A DNA stretch of 55,683 nt from Candidatus Nanoarchaeia archaeon (GCA_028706745.1 JAQTVM010000010.1:1-55683); one strand, 5' to 3'. Positions 23,015 to 30,803 are shown, counted from the first letter of the stretch. The notes: generated by a model not told the origin, from the sequence alone. Made by a program: numbers and translations.

Positions 23015-23035
23015 AATGCCGGCAGGCGGGCTTTT
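23015..23035 (+). repeat. Dispersed GC-rich repeat, copy 5
   Basis: AATGCCGGCAGGCGGGCTTTT lies just upstream of the thioredoxin operon promoter and could end read-through from the tRNA-Arg region. Confidence 0.45.
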
Positions 23036-23047
23036 TATCCAAAAGGG

Positions 23048-23056
23048 TTATATACC
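23048..23056 (+). promoter_or_regulatory. TATA box for thioredoxin operon
   Basis: TTATATACC is centred 25 nt before the first ATG, giving a leaderless first gene. Confidence 0.6.
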
Positions 23057-23076
23057 TCCCATACATCACACCTAGT

Positions 23077-23532
23077 ATGAAAAAAGGAGGGCTTTTGCTT
23101 GCATTAAGCATTATTGCGCTTTCGGCAATATCTGTATCATGCGCAAATAAAGCAAGCGTTGCTGAGCCCTTGCCTGTGTTTTTGCCAGTGAAAGAGCTTG
23201 CTCCTGATACTTTTGATAATGCAATAAACAGCAGCCGGTTTCCTGTTATTGTTAATTTTTACAATGAGCACTGCAGTGATTGCCTGTTGATAAAAGAGGG
23301 CTATGACAAGCTATGCAGGGAAATGCAAGATAAAACTGTTTGCTTTGCGTACAATACAAGCCAGAACAGGGGCGCAAAAGAAGCAATATCTGCAAGATAT
23401 GAAGTAATGTATGTGCCTTCTTTCAGGTTTTTTTGCAACGGCGTTGAGAACCCTGAAAAAAGGGATTATGTGATAAAAAATGAGAGAGAGCTTAAGAGCG
23501 TGATAAATGAATTTTTGGAGGAATGCAAATGA
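23077..23532 (+). CDS. Thioredoxin-fold lipoprotein 1 (CSDC active site)
   Basis: 151 aa. Signal peptide with lipobox SVSC (Cys22), then a thioredoxin domain (PVIVNFYNEHCSDCLLIKEGY) with active-site C66-S-D-C69. The tryptophan before the first Cys is replaced by His, and the cis-Pro loop reads YVPSFRFF. It should be anchored outside the membrane and act in disulfide exchange. First gene of a four-gene operon of related proteins. The unusual CSDC motif suggests a different redox potential from the neighbours. Confidence 0.85.
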   Translation: MKKGGLLLALSIIALSAISVSCANKASVAEPLPVFLPVKELAPDTFDNAINSSRFPVIVNFYNEHCSDCLLIKEGYDKLCREMQDKTVCFAYNTSQNRGAKEAISARYEVMYVPSFRFFCNGVENPEKRDYVIKNERELKSVINEFLEECK

Positions 23533-23981
23533 AAAAAACAATTATATCAATGGGACTCGCTGCAATCGCGGCAACCGCCACATTAACCTGCGCAAGGCAA
23601 ATGCCTGCTGAAGCGCCTGTTTACGAAGGGCCTGCAGTGACAGAGCTTACGCCTGAAAACTTTGACGAAGCGCTCCAAACAACACAAGGGCCTGTTGTTG
23701 TTGACTTTTACGCAAACTGGTGCGGACCTTGCAACCAGATGAAGCCGATATATGAAAAGGTATGCGAAGACTTAAGAGGCGAAGTAAGGTGCTTTGCATT
23801 CAATGTTGACCAGGACAGGGGGCAGGAAAACAGGATATCATCAAGATATGAGGCAAGATACATCCCGAGCTACAGGTATTTTCACAATAATGTTGAAGAC
23901 GCAGAAAGGAGAGTTTCAGGCGCTAGAAGCGAAGGCAACCTGAAAAATGAGATAGAGGATTTCATAAGGAGCTGCCAATGA
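23529..23981 (+). CDS. Thioredoxin-fold lipoprotein 2 (CGPC active site)
   Basis: 150 aa. Lipobox TLTC (Cys19 from this start), a canonical thioredoxin active site NWCGPC and a cis-Pro loop YIPSYRYF. The ATG at 23529 is preferred over 23523 because GGAGG lies 7 nt before it and it forms an ATGA overlap with gene 1. It is the most conventional thioredoxin of the four and likely the general reductant or oxidant of surface proteins. Confidence 0.87.
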   Translation: MKKTIISMGLAAIAATATLTCARQMPAEAPVYEGPAVTELTPENFDEALQTTQGPVVVDFYANWCGPCNQMKPIYEKVCEDLRGEVRCFAFNVDQDRGQENRISSRYEARYIPSYRYFHNNVEDAERRVSGARSEGNLKNEIEDFIRSCQ

Positions 23982-24499
23982 AAAAGGCAATTGCAATCGC
24001 AGGGCTGGCTGCTTTGATAGCAGGAGCGTCATGTTTTTCAGAAACAAAAGGCAAGCCGATAATCAATGAAAATGCAAGCACGAATAATGCCTGCAGCGTT
24101 AATGGAATAGGCTACTGCTCCCCAAGCCAATATATGTTTGCTGGCAGTGAATCCGTTGAAGAGCTTGCTCCTGAAAATTTTGACAGCACTGTTCTTGAAA
24201 ACAAGCTTCCTGTGGTTGTAAAATTCTACGCAGAATGGTGCCCGCCGTGCAGGAACTTCAAGCCAATATTCGAGAAAGTATGCGCTGAATACGAGGGAAG
24301 GTTGGTTTGCGCAGCTTACAATACAGACCAGGAAAATGGAGAAGGGGGAATTATGGGCAGGTACGGCGTCAATAGAATACCGACAACCGGATTTTTCAAT
24401 GGAGGCAATGCTGAAACAGAAAGATGGTTTGTCGGCGGCAAGCCTGAGAATGTTTTGAGAACTTTGTTTGACGAGTTTCTCAAGGGGTGCAGGGAGTAA
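23978..24499 (+). CDS. Thioredoxin-fold lipoprotein 3 (CPPC active site)
   Basis: 173 aa. Lipobox AGASC (Cys19), a 40-residue linker with two extra cysteines (Cys39, Cys47) and then the thioredoxin core FYAEWCPPC (Cys88/Cys91) with RIPTTGFF. It begins in an ATGA overlap with gene 2. CPPC sites are seen in membrane-bound redox relays; the extra cysteine pair may be a second redox couple (inference). Confidence 0.85.
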   Translation: MKKAIAIAGLAALIAGASCFSETKGKPIINENASTNNACSVNGIGYCSPSQYMFAGSESVEELAPENFDSTVLENKLPVVVKFYAEWCPPCRNFKPIFEKVCAEYEGRLVCAAYNTDQENGEGGIMGRYGVNRIPTTGFFNGGNAETERWFVGGKPENVLRTLFDEFLKGCRE

Positions 24500-24500
24500 G

Positions 24501-24884
24501 ATGATAAAGGCAGGACTGCTGGCTGTTCTTGCCTCTTTTTCTTTATCTGATTCTGTGCACAATGTTACGCCTGACAACTTCAATGATTCTGTGTTAAATA
24601 ATCCAAAGCCCGTTGTTGTTGATTTTTATGCAGGATGGTGCGGCTCCTGCCCTGAAATGAAATATTATTTCAATGAAATATGCGAAGAAAACAGCAGATT
24701 GTACTGCGCAGGATACGACTTTGACAGCGGCGAGGAAATACCTGCAACGTACGGAGTTGACCCGCTTCCTGCATTCAGGTTTTTTTGCAACGGCAAAGAA
24801 GATGAAAGCAGGAGAATAGACGGCGCAATCCCTAAAGAGCAGTTGGAAAGCAAGATTCTGGATTTTCTGGATAACTGCAATTAA
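24501..24884 (+). CDS. Secreted thioredoxin-fold protein 4 (CGSC active site)
   Basis: 127 aa. A short signal peptide (MIKAGLLAVLASFSLSDS) lacks a lipobox cysteine, so this member is probably released or anchored by its signal. Active site GWCGSC (Cys47/Cys50), cis-Pro loop PLPAFRFF. The ATG at 24501 is one base after the gene 3 stop. The end overlaps the convergent small membrane gene by 4 nt. Confidence 0.82.
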   Translation: MIKAGLLAVLASFSLSDSVHNVTPDNFNDSVLNNPKPVVVDFYAGWCGSCPEMKYYFNEICEENSRLYCAGYDFDSGEEIPATYGVDPLPAFRFFCNGKEDESRRIDGAIPKEQLESKILDFLDNCN

Positions 24885-25129
24885 GAGGCAATCCATTTCA
24901 TTATTGCATTAAGAAACTCGCACAGGAAAGATATTCCTATAAAATCAAGAACCATTGCAATAACAAAAGCAATTGCGAGCCCGACAAGAATCTTCATAAC
25001 AAGCTTTCCCTGCTTCAGCAGGGTTAAAAGCAGTATTCCTGCAAGAACATAAAACCAAAAATCCCACGCCACTTTAAGTGTTGTAAAAAATGTCCTCAGC
25101 AAAGATTCAAAGCATATTGGCAGAGCCAT
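24881..25129 (-). CDS. Small membrane protein (82 aa)
   Basis: Not recognised. Two clear hydrophobic segments (about 24-41 and 46-65) plus an amphipathic start (FESLLRTFFTTLKVAWDFWF) and a C-terminal FLNAIMKWIAS. AT-rich DNA with TTATTAATTATTAAG lies just upstream and may hold the promoter, shared in part with the divergent 25194 gene. Confidence 0.6.
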   Translation of the reverse strand: MALPICFESLLRTFFTTLKVAWDFWFYVLAGILLLTLLKQGKLVMKILVGLAIAFVIAMVLDFIGISFLCEFLNAIMKWIAS

Positions 25130-25193
25130 TCTTAAACGAAAGGCTTAATAATTAATAAACCTATCTTTTCTGCTGTAAAAGAGGATTAATATA

Positions 25194-26471
25194 ATGGCAA
25201 GCCACGCAGCTACAGCAGATGAAATGGGGATGGGCGGATATTCAAGCCCGCAGCCCAGAAAGAAGGGTTTCTTGGGATGGGCTAACAAATGGACAAATGC
25301 CGACAGTTATGCGCCTTCTGAAAAAGGGAAGAAAACAACAAAGAACAAGGCGCTTTGGGTGTTCATGGTTCTTGCATTGTTTCTTGTAGGCACATATGCT
25401 TATTACTGGGCAGCTTCTCCGGGAGGGCAAAGAAGCCTTGTGCAGGCAAAGAATCTTTTCATGGAATATAATCCTGCAACGTGGTACCAAAAGCAGATTG
25501 GAAAAGCGCAGGACATTGGGAACATCTGGAGTTCAGAGCCGGTTACTGCCGAGAAAAAAGGAATACTCTTTGAAAGCTTCAAGCCGACAGGCTCTGAAGA
25601 GATTCCGCAGGGCAGCATTGCATTATTTACATATGGATTAAAATTGTCAAATGCAGATGTTGCAAGGACACCGCTTACTTTGACTTGTGAAATAAAAGAG
25701 AATAACCTGCAGGGGCAGATACTTCCTTCCAATCCAATGTATGTTACAGGAACAAGAATTACGGACAATGCAAGGTGCAGGCTTCCGAAAGAGATGACAA
25801 GCGCATTGTCAGGAACAGTTGAAGTAATGGGCGGGGTTTCTTTTCCTTTTAAGACAGAGGATGTAAGGCTTAAGGTTTACTTCACTTCAAGGGCAATGGA
25901 AGATTCGCTCCCGTCAGGAGAAGACCTGTTCAGCTACATGCATATTGGCGAGAGCCAGCCGATAAGGGCTGAATACAAGGGAGAGCCTATTGAAATAGGA
26001 TTGGGGGTAAGCACTGAAAATATTCAGCCGGTTGTATTGGATGAAACTTCAAATCCCCTTGTCGGAATTACAATCAATAACAGATGGGACGGCAACATGA
26101 CAAAATTGACTTCATTGAAGCTTGTGCTGCCGAGGGAGCTTACAATCAATCAGGAGCTTTCGGCAAACCCTAACGAGATTTGTCCTTTCACGCTTTCAAG
26201 GCAGGGAAGGGAAACGAATGAATATAAGGCAAGCGAGGAATTCATAAGCGCATTCACGCTTGCGTCAGAAAGATTAAGGTCATTTGAATGCTGGCTTGAT
26301 GCTTCTCCGGACATGCTTGGCAATGCGCCTTATATGGTAAAGGAATACAAGGTTGATGCAGAGTATGAGTATGAACTGCCGAAGAAGACATCCACAATCA
26401 CAGTGAGAAAAATTGCTTCTGCAGAAGAAGGAACAGATGAGACAGGAGAGGTTGTAAATCCGCTGATATAA
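25194..26471 (+). CDS. Single-TM anchored extracellular protein (425 aa)
   Basis: Not recognised. A cytoplasmic basic N-terminus (about 50 residues, RKKGFLGWANKW, KGKKTTKNK) precedes one membrane segment (about 53-71, ALWVFMVLALFLVGTYAYY) and a large exterior beta-rich domain with cysteines (LTCEIKE, NARCRLP, NEICPF, FECWLD). The lipoprotein genes at 26473 and 27493 encode exteriors with a similar style (paired cysteines, ARTP/PVTC-like strands), suggesting a surface complex. The 26473 gene follows after one base, so they share an mRNA. Confidence 0.65.
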   Translation: MASHAATADEMGMGGYSSPQPRKKGFLGWANKWTNADSYAPSEKGKKTTKNKALWVFMVLALFLVGTYAYYWAASPGGQRSLVQAKNLFMEYNPATWYQKQIGKAQDIGNIWSSEPVTAEKKGILFESFKPTGSEEIPQGSIALFTYGLKLSNADVARTPLTLTCEIKENNLQGQILPSNPMYVTGTRITDNARCRLPKEMTSALSGTVEVMGGVSFPFKTEDVRLKVYFTSRAMEDSLPSGEDLFSYMHIGESQPIRAEYKGEPIEIGLGVSTENIQPVVLDETSNPLVGITINNRWDGNMTKLTSLKLVLPRELTINQELSANPNEICPFTLSRQGRETNEYKASEEFISAFTLASERLRSFECWLDASPDMLGNAPYMVKEYKVDAEYEYELPKKTSTITVRKIASAEEGTDETGEVVNPLI

Positions 26472-26472
26472 A

Positions 26473-27384
26473 ATGAAAAAAATCATTATCTTATTATTGG
26501 CAGTTTCGCTCCTGCTTGCAGGATGCCAGGCATTAAGCAATATCAAGCTTCCAAAAAGCCTTCCGGGCTTAAGTTCAGGTGAAGATACAGGAGGTTCAGG
26601 CTCTATATCTGCTTATTTTGTCAATCCGAAACAAGGAGGCAGTGCGCTTAAGGATTATCCTTTCAGCCCTGTTGTAAGAATAAAAAGCCTTGGAGGGTAT
26701 GAATCAGACGGGCAGGTTTGCATATCAGGGCTTGACAGGGAAATATTTTCGGGATTCTCCGGATGCGAATGCATGAGTTTCAAGCAGGAGAAGGACGAAT
26801 CGGGAAAGTTTGAGCATGATGATGTTTCTTTCGGCCCTTATACACTCAGAATTAAGCAGGATGACAGGAAAGAGCACGTTGTGTCATCAGTGACAAGGTT
26901 TGAGTATGGCAATGAAATAAAGGCAAATATCAGCATAAGCAGGGATGCCTATGAGAATACAGGCTGCACTGCTTCAATCAATTCAGCAACTTCGGGTCCG
27001 TTGGTTGTCGGCATTGTTGAGCAGGAGACAATCCCGATTACAGAAGACATTGTCACTTTAATATTCAAGATACACGCATCAAAGGCAGAAGAAGGCAGGT
27101 TTATACTTGAGGAAAACCTGAATGACCAGTGCACGCCGCTTTCTTCTGAAAAGCTGCCGGTTATAAGGGCAAGGGCAAAGGGCTTTCCTACAAGGGCGCC
27201 TGTAACCTGCAGGGATGTTGAAATAACAGGAAATGACGTGACTGTTGTCTGCGAGGCAAAAGACATAAGCTTGATTGATTCAAGCGGAAGCGCGCTGTTC
27301 GGAGACAATTACAGCCCGGAAGTTATATTTGAGCTCAGGTATTTCTTTGAGACAACAAGTTCGGCAAGGTTCACTGTTTCATAA
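26473..27384 (+). CDS. Lipoprotein (303 aa), partner of 25194 gene
   Basis: Signal peptide MKKIIILLLAVSLLLAGC with a perfect LAGC lipobox, a Gly/Ser linker (LSSGEDTGGSGS) and an exterior domain with several cysteines (GQVCISG, SGCECMSF, CTASIN, DQCTPL, PVTCRD, TVVCEAKD). It is adjacent to the gene at 25194 by one base. No enzymatic motif is visible; a structural or binding role on the cell surface is inferred. Confidence 0.7.
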   Translation: MKKIIILLLAVSLLLAGCQALSNIKLPKSLPGLSSGEDTGGSGSISAYFVNPKQGGSALKDYPFSPVVRIKSLGGYESDGQVCISGLDREIFSGFSGCECMSFKQEKDESGKFEHDDVSFGPYTLRIKQDDRKEHVVSSVTRFEYGNEIKANISISRDAYENTGCTASINSATSGPLVVGIVEQETIPITEDIVTLIFKIHASKAEEGRFILEENLNDQCTPLSSEKLPVIRARAKGFPTRAPVTCRDVEITGNDVTVVCEAKDISLIDSSGSALFGDNYSPEVIFELRYFFETTSSARFTVS

Positions 27385-27396
27385 ATTTTGAGAAAC

Positions 27397-27429
27397 CTTT
27401 ATATATAGATAAATCCCTAATTTATATAG
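27397..27429 (+). promoter_or_regulatory. Two TATA boxes ahead of structured leader
   Basis: CTTTATATATAG (27397-27408) and ATTTATATAG (27420-27429) predict starts near 27428 and 27450. The longer transcript includes the decoy SD at 27437-27442; the shorter would lack it. Confidence 0.45.
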
Positions 27430-27436
27430 AAATAAC

Positions 27437-27484
27437 GGAGGTATTGAAACTTTGTTTCAGACCTCCCTCGCAAAAATCGGGAGG
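27437..27484 (+). promoter_or_regulatory. Putative bistable leader controlling lipoprotein translation
   Basis: GGAGGT (27437-27442) pairs with ACCTCC (27461-27466) around an inner GAAAC/GTTTC stem. The same CCTCCC (27462-27467) can pair instead with GGGAGG (27479-27484), the SD 8 nt before the ATG. The two folds exclude each other. Seen directly: the complementarity. Inferred: an on/off switch. Confidence 0.5.
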
Positions 27485-27492
27485 ATTATACT

Positions 27493-28395
27493 ATGAAAAA
27501 CTCAATAATGTTTATGGCGATTCTGGGCGTTTTGGCTATGCTTGCTGCCGGCTGTACTGGTCCTGCAGGAAGCACGGGATATTACAAATATACCGGCGAC
27601 AAGATGGTTACTGCTTCTTTTGTAAGGGATGCGCCTGTTTCGCTTGAAACAGCGCCTTATGAAAAAGGCGATGATATTGATGTTGCAGTGGAGCTTACAA
27701 ACAAGCTGCCTGAAGATGTTCCTGCCGGCAAGGTAAAGGTAAGGCTTACAGGCGATGCAACAATGCCTAACTTTTTCACAGGAGCAAAGGAAATGCTCAG
27801 TCCTCTCTTGAAAAAGATGGATGAGAATGGCATTGCAAACCCTGATGAAATTGAGCTCGGACCAATAAAATTTGTTGGAGATGTCTCGGGAAAAATAACA
27901 AAGACAATAACAGGGCAGTACTGCTATTCATACCCTGTGAAAGTCAAGGCAAACCTGTTTTACACTGCAAAGGCAGAGGAGATTGGAAGCAACCTTGATT
28001 CAGGCTCAAACCCGCCGTCATCAGTGCAGGTTATCGCAATAACACAGAGGCCTGTTGATGTCACAAACAATGTCGGCGAATTGGACTTTAAGGTAACAAT
28101 TAAGAACAAGGGCACAGGCACTGTTGTTGCCTCCTTGGGAGACTGCTTTAAGTTCAGGGACAGAAGAGAAAAGCAGGAGCTTAAACTGGAAGCAAAAGGC
28201 GCATACAACATTGAATGCGAAAAAGGCGGGATTGTAACCTTGCAGGAAGACACGCAGGAAAAAATAGTTGACTGCACTGTAAAGGGAATTGACCCTGCAA
28301 ACCTGGGCAAGGTTCCGAGCGAATTGACCCTGACTTTGACAAACTTTGCTTATGAAGATGAGATAGCGCCTGTAACAATCTGGCTTGAAGCATAA
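27493..28395 (+). CDS. Lipoprotein (300 aa) with beta-sandwich-like exterior
   Basis: Signal peptide MKNSIMFMAILGVLAMLAAGC with lipobox, then an exterior domain of extended strands (DIDVAVELTNKLPEDVPAGKV, continuing to VRLTGDA; GELDFKVTIKNKGTGTVV) like CARDB/immunoglobulin-type adhesion or scaffold domains. Cysteines in YCYSYP, GDCFKF, NIECEK and VDCTVKG may form disulfides, a possible client of the thioredoxin cluster. It has its own promoter pair and a structured leader. No enzymatic motif seen. Confidence 0.7.
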   Translation: MKNSIMFMAILGVLAMLAAGCTGPAGSTGYYKYTGDKMVTASFVRDAPVSLETAPYEKGDDIDVAVELTNKLPEDVPAGKVKVRLTGDATMPNFFTGAKEMLSPLLKKMDENGIANPDEIELGPIKFVGDVSGKITKTITGQYCYSYPVKVKANLFYTAKAEEIGSNLDSGSNPPSSVQVIAITQRPVDVTNNVGELDFKVTIKNKGTGTVVASLGDCFKFRDRREKQELKLEAKGAYNIECEKGGIVTLQEDTQEKIVDCTVKGIDPANLGKVPSELTLTLTNFAYEDEIAPVTIWLEA

Positions 28396-28464
28396 GCATT
28401 TATTTTTTCTTTTTATTTTATTCTATTTTTATTATTCTTATCTAATGGCAACAAATACAAAAGT

Positions 28465-28484
28465 TTTATAAACTATATATTTAT
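28465..28484 (+). promoter_or_regulatory. TATA region of 200-aa lipoprotein gene
   Basis: TTTATAAAC (28465-28473) and CTATATATTTAT (28474-28485) overlap and predict starts near 28496-28505, leaving a leader of about 75 nt. Confidence 0.5.
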
Positions 28485-28520
28485 CCCCTCTCTTGCATAT
28501 TCATGGATTAAATGCCATGC

Positions 28521-28569
28521 GGGGGCAGACGGAACACTGGTTCCGGGCTCCCTTTTATAGTTGCGGGGG
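28521..28569 (+). promoter_or_regulatory. Putative bistable leader, second case
   Basis: GGGGGC (28521-28526) pairs with GCTCCC (28547-28552) around CGGAAC/GTTCCG. The CTCCC of the same strand can instead pair with GGGGG (28565-28569), the SD 7 nt before the ATG. The order decoy-antiSD-SD repeats that at 27437-27484 with different sequence. Confidence 0.45.
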
Positions 28570-28576
28570 TAAAACA

Positions 28577-29179
28577 ATGAAAGCAATAAAAACACTTTTA
28601 GGCGCGGGCTGCCTTGCTGCAGCCTTGGGATGCGGAAACGGCTATGGGATAGACAACTCAGAGCCTGTTGAAGACAATATCCTTAATTACCAGCTGGACT
28701 TAAGCAGGGAAATTCCGGATTACAGGATAAGAATCCCTGTTGAGCAGGACAATGAATGGAGACCGGAGCCACAGACAGGCATTCCTGGCCCTAGAGTTCC
28801 GAGATTACCTTTTAATCCGGGCAATGCGGATGACCCTACTCAGGCATACGGCTGGGGAGTGTACTGCATAAGAAAGCAGACACCCGGCTCAACACATTTC
28901 GGCGTTCTTGCAAACTACGATGTTTCTGACAAAGATGGAATAAACGAGATGGGACTTGTTGCTTATGGCGAGAGAACAATGGAAAGGTTCAGGCAGCAGT
29001 ACCCAGACGGCGTTACAGAAGCTGAATACAACTTTGCAAAGAGAAACTATGGCGTAAACGGCGATGAGGATGTTCTTGCTTTGTATGTAATAGACAATGA
29101 AGGCAATCAGACTGAGTTTGCATTAAAGCCAATGAGCTGCGAAGCGCTGGACAAGCTGCTGGAGCCTTACAGGCTTTAA
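28577..29179 (+). CDS. Lipoprotein (200 aa), Pro-rich N-terminal linker
   Basis: Signal peptide MKAIKTLLGAGCLAAALGC with lipobox LGC, then a Pro/Arg-rich linker (IPGPRVPRLPFNPGN) and a globular domain (YGWGVYCIRKQ, FGVLANYDVSDKDG, ALYVIDNEGNQTEF). The start at 28577 is fixed by the signal peptide and GCGGGGG upstream; an in-frame ATG at 28493 would lie inside the leader. Not recognised. Confidence 0.7.
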   Translation: MKAIKTLLGAGCLAAALGCGNGYGIDNSEPVEDNILNYQLDLSREIPDYRIRIPVEQDNEWRPEPQTGIPGPRVPRLPFNPGNADDPTQAYGWGVYCIRKQTPGSTHFGVLANYDVSDKDGINEMGLVAYGERTMERFRQQYPDGVTEAEYNFAKRNYGVNGDEDVLALYVIDNEGNQTEFALKPMSCEALDKLLEPYRL

Positions 29180-29256
29180 GTTTATTTAATTATTGAGGGC
29201 AGTTTTTATTTTCTTTTATTCTTTTTTTCCTTAATTTTTAATTAATTTCAGGCTTA

Positions 29257-29274
29257 TTATTTCGGGATAATACA
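29257..29274 (-). mobile_element. Solo insertion-sequence end
   Basis: The 18-mer TTATTTCGGGATAATACA is identical to 840-857 and resembles the IS end at 55557-55574. The flanking DNA (29180-29256) is AT-rich with no gene. Confidence 0.45.
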
Positions 29275-29296
29275 CCCCTTTTTCTCAACCAAAAGG

Positions 29297-29329
29297 CTTA
29301 TATATTAGTTATTACGCTTATGTAGTAAC
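29297..29329 (+). promoter_or_regulatory. TATA box with adjoining inverted repeat
   Basis: CTTATATATTA (29297-29307) is followed at once by GTTATTAC-GCTTAT-GTAGTAAC (29308-29329), an 8-bp inverted repeat with one G-T position covering the start region. The place is typical of archaeal repressor sites. Confidence 0.45.
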
Positions 29330-29343
29330 AATTAGGGGGTAAA

Positions 29344-30036
29344 ATGAACATCATAAACAAAACTCTTGAAGAAATGAAGGCTGACGGAGAGATTATTGAT
29401 TTTGGCGAGGTAGTGATTGAAGAGGAAAATCAGGAAATGCCTGTTCTTGTGCTTTACATTCCCCCAAAAGTCATTAAAAAGCAAGCTCCTTTGGAAGACA
29501 TGGTTGAGCCTTTATCATTTCATAATGTAAGGGCTGAAGATGCTCAGAGAAGGCTGAGGACGCTTCCTGATTACCTGTTCGGAAAGGCAGGATTAGGATA
29601 TAAGGCGGCAAGGCTTTTTGGAATAACAACCGAGAGGGACAGGCTGGATGCATTTGGCAAGTATTTTGCTGATTCTCTTGACGGCAGGAGATATTTGAAT
29701 CCTGCGCAGTTTTTGGTAAAGGCGGAAATAGCGATTATTAATGTAAAATCAGGAAAAGAAGGCGAAAGGCCGATACGAAAATCAATAAGAAAGGCGCTTT
29801 CTGGAAAGGATGAAAAAGTTTATGACAGCATAAGGGAAAAACTGCCTCAAATAGCAAGGGCGGTTGCAACAACAGGATTTGCAGTTGAGGTTGCTGACAT
29901 TTACAGGGATGCTGACAAAACAGGGAAAACCCCCTTTGAATATGCAAAGGACATAAGGAGAGAGCGCCAGCTTGATGATTTGGCAAAAAGAATAATCTAT
30001 GGAAGTAATAACAATGGAATGCAAAATAAGCCTTGA
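29344..30036 (+). CDS. Hypothetical helical protein (230 aa)
   Basis: Not recognised. The first 50 residues form a beta-rich piece (EIIDFGEVVIEEENQEMPVL in part, VLYIPPKVI); the rest is helical, with AEDAQRRLRTLPDYLFGKAG, IAIINVKSGK and a basic C-terminus. No signal peptide or membrane segment, so it is cytoplasmic. AGGGGG lies 4 nt before the ATG. The next gene begins before this one ends, a coupled pair. Confidence 0.6.
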   Translation: MNIINKTLEEMKADGEIIDFGEVVIEEENQEMPVLVLYIPPKVIKKQAPLEDMVEPLSFHNVRAEDAQRRLRTLPDYLFGKAGLGYKAARLFGITTERDRLDAFGKYFADSLDGRRYLNPAQFLVKAEIAIINVKSGKEGERPIRKSIRKALSGKDEKVYDSIREKLPQIARAVATTGFAVEVADIYRDADKTGKTPFEYAKDIRRERQLDDLAKRIIYGSNNNGMQNKP

Positions 30037-30760
30037 ACAGCAGGTAATAAACGCGCTGATAAGAAGAAAAACACATTACCTATGCGCTGCAATGGATTCT
30101 CCTGAATATAAAAAAGCAGCAGGCAAGGCAAAGGCAGAAACGGCAAGCTATTCTCTGCTTGCAAAAAACCATGAAGTTGCTGAATCTGCAAAAGAGCTTT
30201 GCGAAATAATCGATTCTGTTAATTCTGATGAATTATACAGGGAAGAGTTTGCAGCAATGCTTGCTTACCATACCTATAATAATGTGCAGGAGACAAGAAG
30301 GAAAGCGGCAGAATTGGCAGGATATTCGGAAACTTTTGAGAATGCACTTAAGGACAGCGTAAGGCAAAAAACAGATGCATGGAAAAGAAATATGGAAAGG
30401 CAGTACGGGCTTGTGATGAATATTGCTGAAAATTGTCTTGAATTAGGGGATAAAACAGCATTGTCAAAAGAAGGCATTGAATCAGCATTGAGGACAAGAT
30501 ACCATTCTGCAAAAGAATATCTTGAATTTGAGGCAGAGCTTCAGGATTCTATTGAGGCATTTTCCCAGCTTAATGCCGAGCTTGCGACGCTGCACAGGAT
30601 TGAAATAAACATGGAAACGGCTGAGATTTACGGAGACAAAATGGAATCTCCCGAGCCTTTGTTTTATATTTCCCTTATATCTGAAAAAGCGGTTTTGCTT
30701 GCAAAATTGCTTTCAATGAAAGCAGCTGAAATAGAGGCAAATGAAGTATTCCGCAAATAA
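30014..30760 (+). CDS. Hypothetical all-helical protein (248 aa)
   Basis: Not recognised. Almost wholly alpha-helical, with long amphipathic stretches (AAELAGYSETFENALKDSV, EYLEFEAELQDSIEAFSQL) suggesting a helical bundle or coiled coil, partner of the preceding gene. Start 30014 follows GGAAG by 8 nt; an in-frame ATG at 29999 is the alternative. The stop abuts a long inverted repeat. Confidence 0.6.
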   Translation: MECKISLEQQVINALIRRKTHYLCAAMDSPEYKKAAGKAKAETASYSLLAKNHEVAESAKELCEIIDSVNSDELYREEFAAMLAYHTYNNVQETRRKAAELAGYSETFENALKDSVRQKTDAWKRNMERQYGLVMNIAENCLELGDKTALSKEGIESALRTRYHSAKEYLEFEAELQDSIEAFSQLNAELATLHRIEINMETAEIYGDKMESPEPLFYISLISEKAVLLAKLLSMKAAEIEANEVFRK

Positions 30761-30803
30761 AGACAATTGCACTGTTCAGGTTGTAAAATTGGTGCAATTG
30801 TCT
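30761..30803. repeat. Inverted repeat A (12-bp perfect arms)
   Basis: AGACAATTGCAC and GTGCAATTGTCT flank a 19-nt spacer just after a stop codon. It could be a terminator, although no T-run follows, or a protein site, with inverted repeat B beside it. Confidence 0.6.
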
